Of a DNA stretch of 35,912 nt, positions 33,485-35,912 are shown piece after piece. Location: positions 1-35,912 of the forward strand of contig CANJWG010000007.1 of assembly GCA_947478365.1 (NCBI GenBank), read 5' to 3'. The translations under genes were made by a program, and so were the position numbers. The DNA comes from Flavobacteriaceae bacterium (GTDB taxonomy: Bacteria; Bacteroidota; Bacteroidia; Flavobacteriales; Flavobacteriaceae). Position 1 is the stretch's first letter; each line of letters begins with the position of its first letter. Under the pieces are notes generated by a model, which was not told where the DNA came from, made no database searches, and was given only the letters and a program-made list of their open reading frames with translations.

Positions 33485-34496
33485 TTTCAAGGATTTTTTT
33501 ATTGATTTTTTTTACCAATTTCGGACCTTCATAAATAAATCCAGTATATAACTGAACCAAACTTGCACCAGCTTCTAATTTCTCTAAAGCGTCATCAGCA
33601 GAATGAATTCCTCCAACACCAATAATTGGAAATGCGTTATTGCTTTTTTCAGCAAGAAAACGAATGACTTCAGTAGAACGTTTGGCAAGAGGTTTACCCG
33701 ATAGGCCACCGATTTCTGTTTTGTTTTCCGATTTCAAACCTTCTCTTGAAATTGTGGTGTTAGTAGCAATTACGCCAGCAATTTTGGTTTCGTTTACAAT
33801 ATCGATAATGTCTAATAATTGCTCATTGGTTAAATCGGGAGCTATTTTTAGAAGGATTGGTTTTTTAGTTTTATGTTCCGAGTTTCGGGTTTCGAGTTTG
33901 CTTAAAAGTTCTGTTAAAGGTTTTTTTTCTTGAAGCTCCCGTAGATTTGGCGTGTTTGGTGAACTCACATTCACAACAAAATAATCAACATAATCAAAAA
34001 GTGATTCAAAGCAATACAAATAATCAGAAGTAGCTTCTTCGTTTGGAGTTATTTTGTTTTTACCTATGTTTCCACCTATTAAAACGCCTTTGTTTTTCTT
34101 TAATCTCATGACTGCTGACTCAACGCCATCATTATTAAATCCCATTCGGTTAATAATAGCGCTATCTGATTTTAATCGGAATAATCTTTTTTTTGGATTG
34201 CCATCCTGAGGTTTTGGTGTTAAGGTTCCGATTTCAATAAAGCCAAACCCAAAATTTGAAAGTTCTTGATAACATTTGGCATCTTTATCAAATCCGGCTG
34301 CCAAACCTATAGGATTTTTAAATTTTAAACCAAAAACCTCGCGTTGCAATCTTTGATCTTTTACTTCGTAAATCGATTTTAGAATACTTGAAACAAAAGG
34401 AATTTTAGAAATAAATTGAATAAAACTAAAAGAGAAATAATGTACTTCTTCTGGGTCAAACCAAAAAAGAATAGGACGAATGAGTAGTTTGTACAT
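33474..34496 (-). CDS. pyrD: dihydroorotate dehydrogenase (quinone), class 2
   Basis: Membrane-associated flavoprotein of 340 residues that oxidises dihydroorotate to orotate with quinone as acceptor, fourth step of pyrimidine synthesis. The N-terminal extension ([20 protein letters not shown], about 40 residues) is the class 2 membrane-binding part. FMN-binding and catalytic segments follow: [56 protein letters not shown] with the class 2 catalytic Ser, [20 protein letters not shown] and [29 protein letters not shown] -7 box stands at 34516-34523 (minus strand). The HMG-CoA-lyase-like gene follows and is probably read with it. The C-terminus ends on a repeat unit. Confidence 0.96.
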   Translation of the reverse strand: MYKLLIRPILFWFDPEEVHYFSFSFIQFISKIPFVSSILKSIYEVKDQRLQREVFGLKFKNPIGLAAGFDKDAKCYQELSNFGFGFIEIGTLTPKPQDGNPKKRLFRLKSDSAIINRMGFNNDGVESAVMRLKKNKGVLIGGNIGKNKITPNEEATSDYLYCFESLFDYVDYFVVNVSSPNTPNLRELQEKKPLTELLSKLETRNSEHKTKKPILLKIAPDLTNEQLLDIIDIVNETKIAGVIATNTTISREGLKSENKTEIGGLSGKPLAKRSTEVIRFLAEKSNNAFPIIGVGGIHSADDALEKLEAGASLVQLYTGFIYEGPKLVKKINKKILEKTL

Positions 34497-34515
34497 GATT
34501 TGTTGTGTTGTGTTG

Positions 34516-34523
34516 CAAATGTA
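34516..34523 (-). promoter_or_regulatory. -7 element of pyrD
   Basis: Reads TACATTTG on the minus strand, an exact TAnnTTTG match 19 bases before the pyrD ATG. The remaining divergent gap to nadC (about 180 bases) is AT-rich, with a short aattttc tandem near 34661-34678 but no exact -7 match for nadC. I see no gene in it. Confidence 0.55.
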
Positions 34524-34704
34524 ATCTATAATTTGAAAATGCTTTTAAAAATAAAACTAAGAATTTACAATTAGTAACTCAAATGTTTTAAAGTTTGTCA
34601 CTCTATAATATTTTGATATATTTTAAACTAAAGGTGATATTTTTATTTCTAAATTTCCGAATTTTCAAATTTTCAAATTACTTTAGCCAATCAATAATTG
34701 TAAG

Positions 34705-35562
34705 ATGATTTCAGAAGAACAATTTCAAAGAGAACTTGATATAATTATTCAAAATGGTATTCGCGAAGACATAGGGCCAGGCGATTATAGTTCATTGGCT
34801 TGTATTCCAAATAACGCTATAGGCAAAGCAAAACTTTTAGTAAAAGATACAGGAATTATTGCTGGAGTTGATTTTGCTAAAATGATTTTTAAAAATGTGG
34901 ATCCAACTTTGGAAGTTGAAACATTTATCAATGATGGAACAGAAGTAAAGCATGGTGATATTGTTTTTCATGTTTCCGGTAGCTCTCAATCGATCCTAAA
35001 ATCAGAGCGATTAGTATTGAATTCCATGCAAAGAATGTCTGCTATTGCAACTAAAACCAATCTGTTTGTAAAACTTTTAGACGGTACGAAAACTAAAATA
35101 TTAGATACTCGAAAAACAACACCTGGATTTCGTGCCTGCGAGAAATGGGCTGTCAAAATTGGTGGCGGTGAAAACCATCGTTTTGCGTTATATGATATGA
35201 TAATGTTGAAAGATAATCATAACGATTTTGCAGGTGGAATTACAAATGCTATTAATAAAACCAAAGATTTTTTGAAGTTTAACAACCTGGATATTCAAAT
35301 CATTGTTGAAGCCAGAAATCTTGACGAAATAAAAGAAATTCTTGAAAATAAAGGCGTTTACCGAATACTTATTGATAACTTTAACTTTGAAGATACACAA
35401 AAAGCAGTCAAATTGATTGGAAATAAATGTTTGACAGAATCATCAGGAAACATTAATGAAAATACCATTCGAAAATATGCTGAATGCGGAGTGAATTATA
35501 TATCTTCAGGAGCATTAACTCATTCGGTTTATAATATGGATTTAAGTTTAAAAGCATTTTAA
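34705..35562 (+). CDS. nadC: nicotinate-nucleotide pyrophosphorylase (carboxylating)
   Basis: 285-residue dimeric enzyme that makes nicotinate mononucleotide from quinolinate and PRPP with loss of CO2, in de novo NAD synthesis. Family marks: REDIGPGDYSSLA near residue 20, RLVLNSMQRMSAIAT, the signature DTRKTTPGFRACEKWAVKIGG, GGGENHRFALYDMIMLKDNH (binding Arg/His/Lys), IIVEARNLDEIKE, and SSGNINENTIRKYAECGVNYIS for the PRPP end. Length is normal. The downstream YihY gene begins at the next base after its TAA, so the two are probably translated from one mRNA with coupling. No nadA or nadB is next to it. Confidence 0.96.
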   Translation: MISEEQFQRELDIIIQNGIREDIGPGDYSSLACIPNNAIGKAKLLVKDTGIIAGVDFAKMIFKNVDPTLEVETFINDGTEVKHGDIVFHVSGSSQSILKSERLVLNSMQRMSAIATKTNLFVKLLDGTKTKILDTRKTTPGFRACEKWAVKIGGGENHRFALYDMIMLKDNHNDFAGGITNAINKTKDFLKFNNLDIQIIVEARNLDEIKEILENKGVYRILIDNFNFEDTQKAVKLIGNKCLTESSGNINENTIRKYAECGVNYISSGALTHSVYNMDLSLKAF

Positions 35563-35912
35563 ATGTCAACTTCAACAACAGAAAATAAAATTATTAAACT
35601 GCCTGTAATTAAACAGCTTGTCTTTCTTTTGCATAAAATAAAACTACCTTGGCTGCATGGCATGTCTTTATTCGAGCTGCTGGATTTTTATTTTACAGGA
35701 ATTGTTCAGGGAGAAATTACCTATCGTGCTACAGCCATTGCCTTTAGTTTCTTTATGGCCTTGTTTCCGTTTGCATTATTTATCTTAAATCTTATTCCTT
35801 ATATACCAATACAAGGATTTCAAGCAGATTTTTTGGGATTTGTTAAGCAAAGTGTACCGCCAACAACCTATGATGCTATATATAAAATAATTAACGATAT
35901 TTTGCATAATAG
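35563..35912 (+). CDS. YihY/BrkB-family inner-membrane protein, N-terminal part
   Basis: The gene is cut by the window end after 116 codons. The start ATG directly abuts the nadC stop (TAAATG). The translation begins MSTSTTENKIIKLPVIKQLV and shows the YihY opening: a cytosolic N-terminus, then GIVQGEITYRATAIAFSFFM and ALFPFALFILNLIPYIP, the first long hydrophobic segment, followed by the soluble piece FQADFLGFVKQSVPPTTYDA. Members have about six membrane segments and unknown function; the old name ribonuclease BN is not supported for this family. Coupling to nadC is seen; a functional link is inference. Confidence 0.85.
   Translation, partial: MSTSTTENKIIKLPVIKQLVFLLHKIKLPWLHGMSLFELLDFYFTGIVQGEITYRATAIAFSFFMALFPFALFILNLIPYIPIQGFQADFLGFVKQSVPPTTYDAIYKIINDILHN

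Overview
The window is ordinary chromosomal DNA from a Flavobacterium-like member of the Bacteroidota (family Flavobacteriaceae). Support comes from the low GC content, the many promoters with the Bacteroidota -7 element TAnnTTTG and no visible reliance on Shine-Dalgarno sites, a Por-type (T9SS) C-terminal sorting domain, a CarboxypepD_reg-like domain, a GH97 remnant, and gene pairs (lptD/amidase/MCE, gap/kinase/mgsA) that I recognise from flavobacterial genomes. I count 32 protein genes or gene remnants. I saw no tRNA, rRNA, CRISPR array, insertion sequence or prophage. The longest stretch without an intact gene is about 296 bases (19561-19856), and it holds a broken small ORF and a palindromic repeat.

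Layout. 1-1758: end of glyceraldehyde-3-phosphate dehydrogenase, a BadF/BadG-type sugar kinase and methylglyoxal synthase (central carbon metabolism). 1764-7265: envelope genes, with ridA and an LptD-like outer-membrane protein on the minus strand diverging from a peptidoglycan amidase and an MCE/MlaD-type lipid-transport protein. 7275-10464: a membrane Fe-S protein and a CCG-domain partner resembling HdrD/HdrE-type redox complexes, with a small HAD-like protein between them and a 160-residue unknown after them. 10474-14732: a GH3/serine-hydrolase fusion lipoprotein and a second serine hydrolase that converge. 14918-20357: a saccharopine-dehydrogenase-like enzyme, a GH97 remnant, a FucP/GluP-type sugar transporter, a secreted M28 peptidase, a nonsense-interrupted small ORF and a lipoprotein. 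20427-25414: an alpha-oxoamine synthase, RdgB, a DEAD-box helicase and a small CarboxypepD_reg-like protein. 25473-35912: TrmH, a sirtuin, PurB, GuaB, a P-type ATPase, an HMG-CoA-lyase-like enzyme, PyrD, NadC and the start of a YihY/BrkB membrane protein.

How it works together. The region mixes housekeeping nucleotide and NAD metabolism (purB, guaB, pyrD, nadC, rdgB, the sirtuin) with envelope construction and recycling (LptD-like protein, amidase, MCE protein, GH3 NagZ-like enzyme). I did not find a convincing new multi-gene system. The points most worth a second look are smaller: an mgsA gene whose only plausible start codon is ATT and which overlaps the stop of a three-codon ORF; a truncated GH97 gene fused up against a sugar transporter; a small basic ORF broken by one TAA; a sirtuin with no cysteine; a perfect palindrome in the guaB leader; and several families of short intergenic repeats, one of which supplies the pyrD stop codon.
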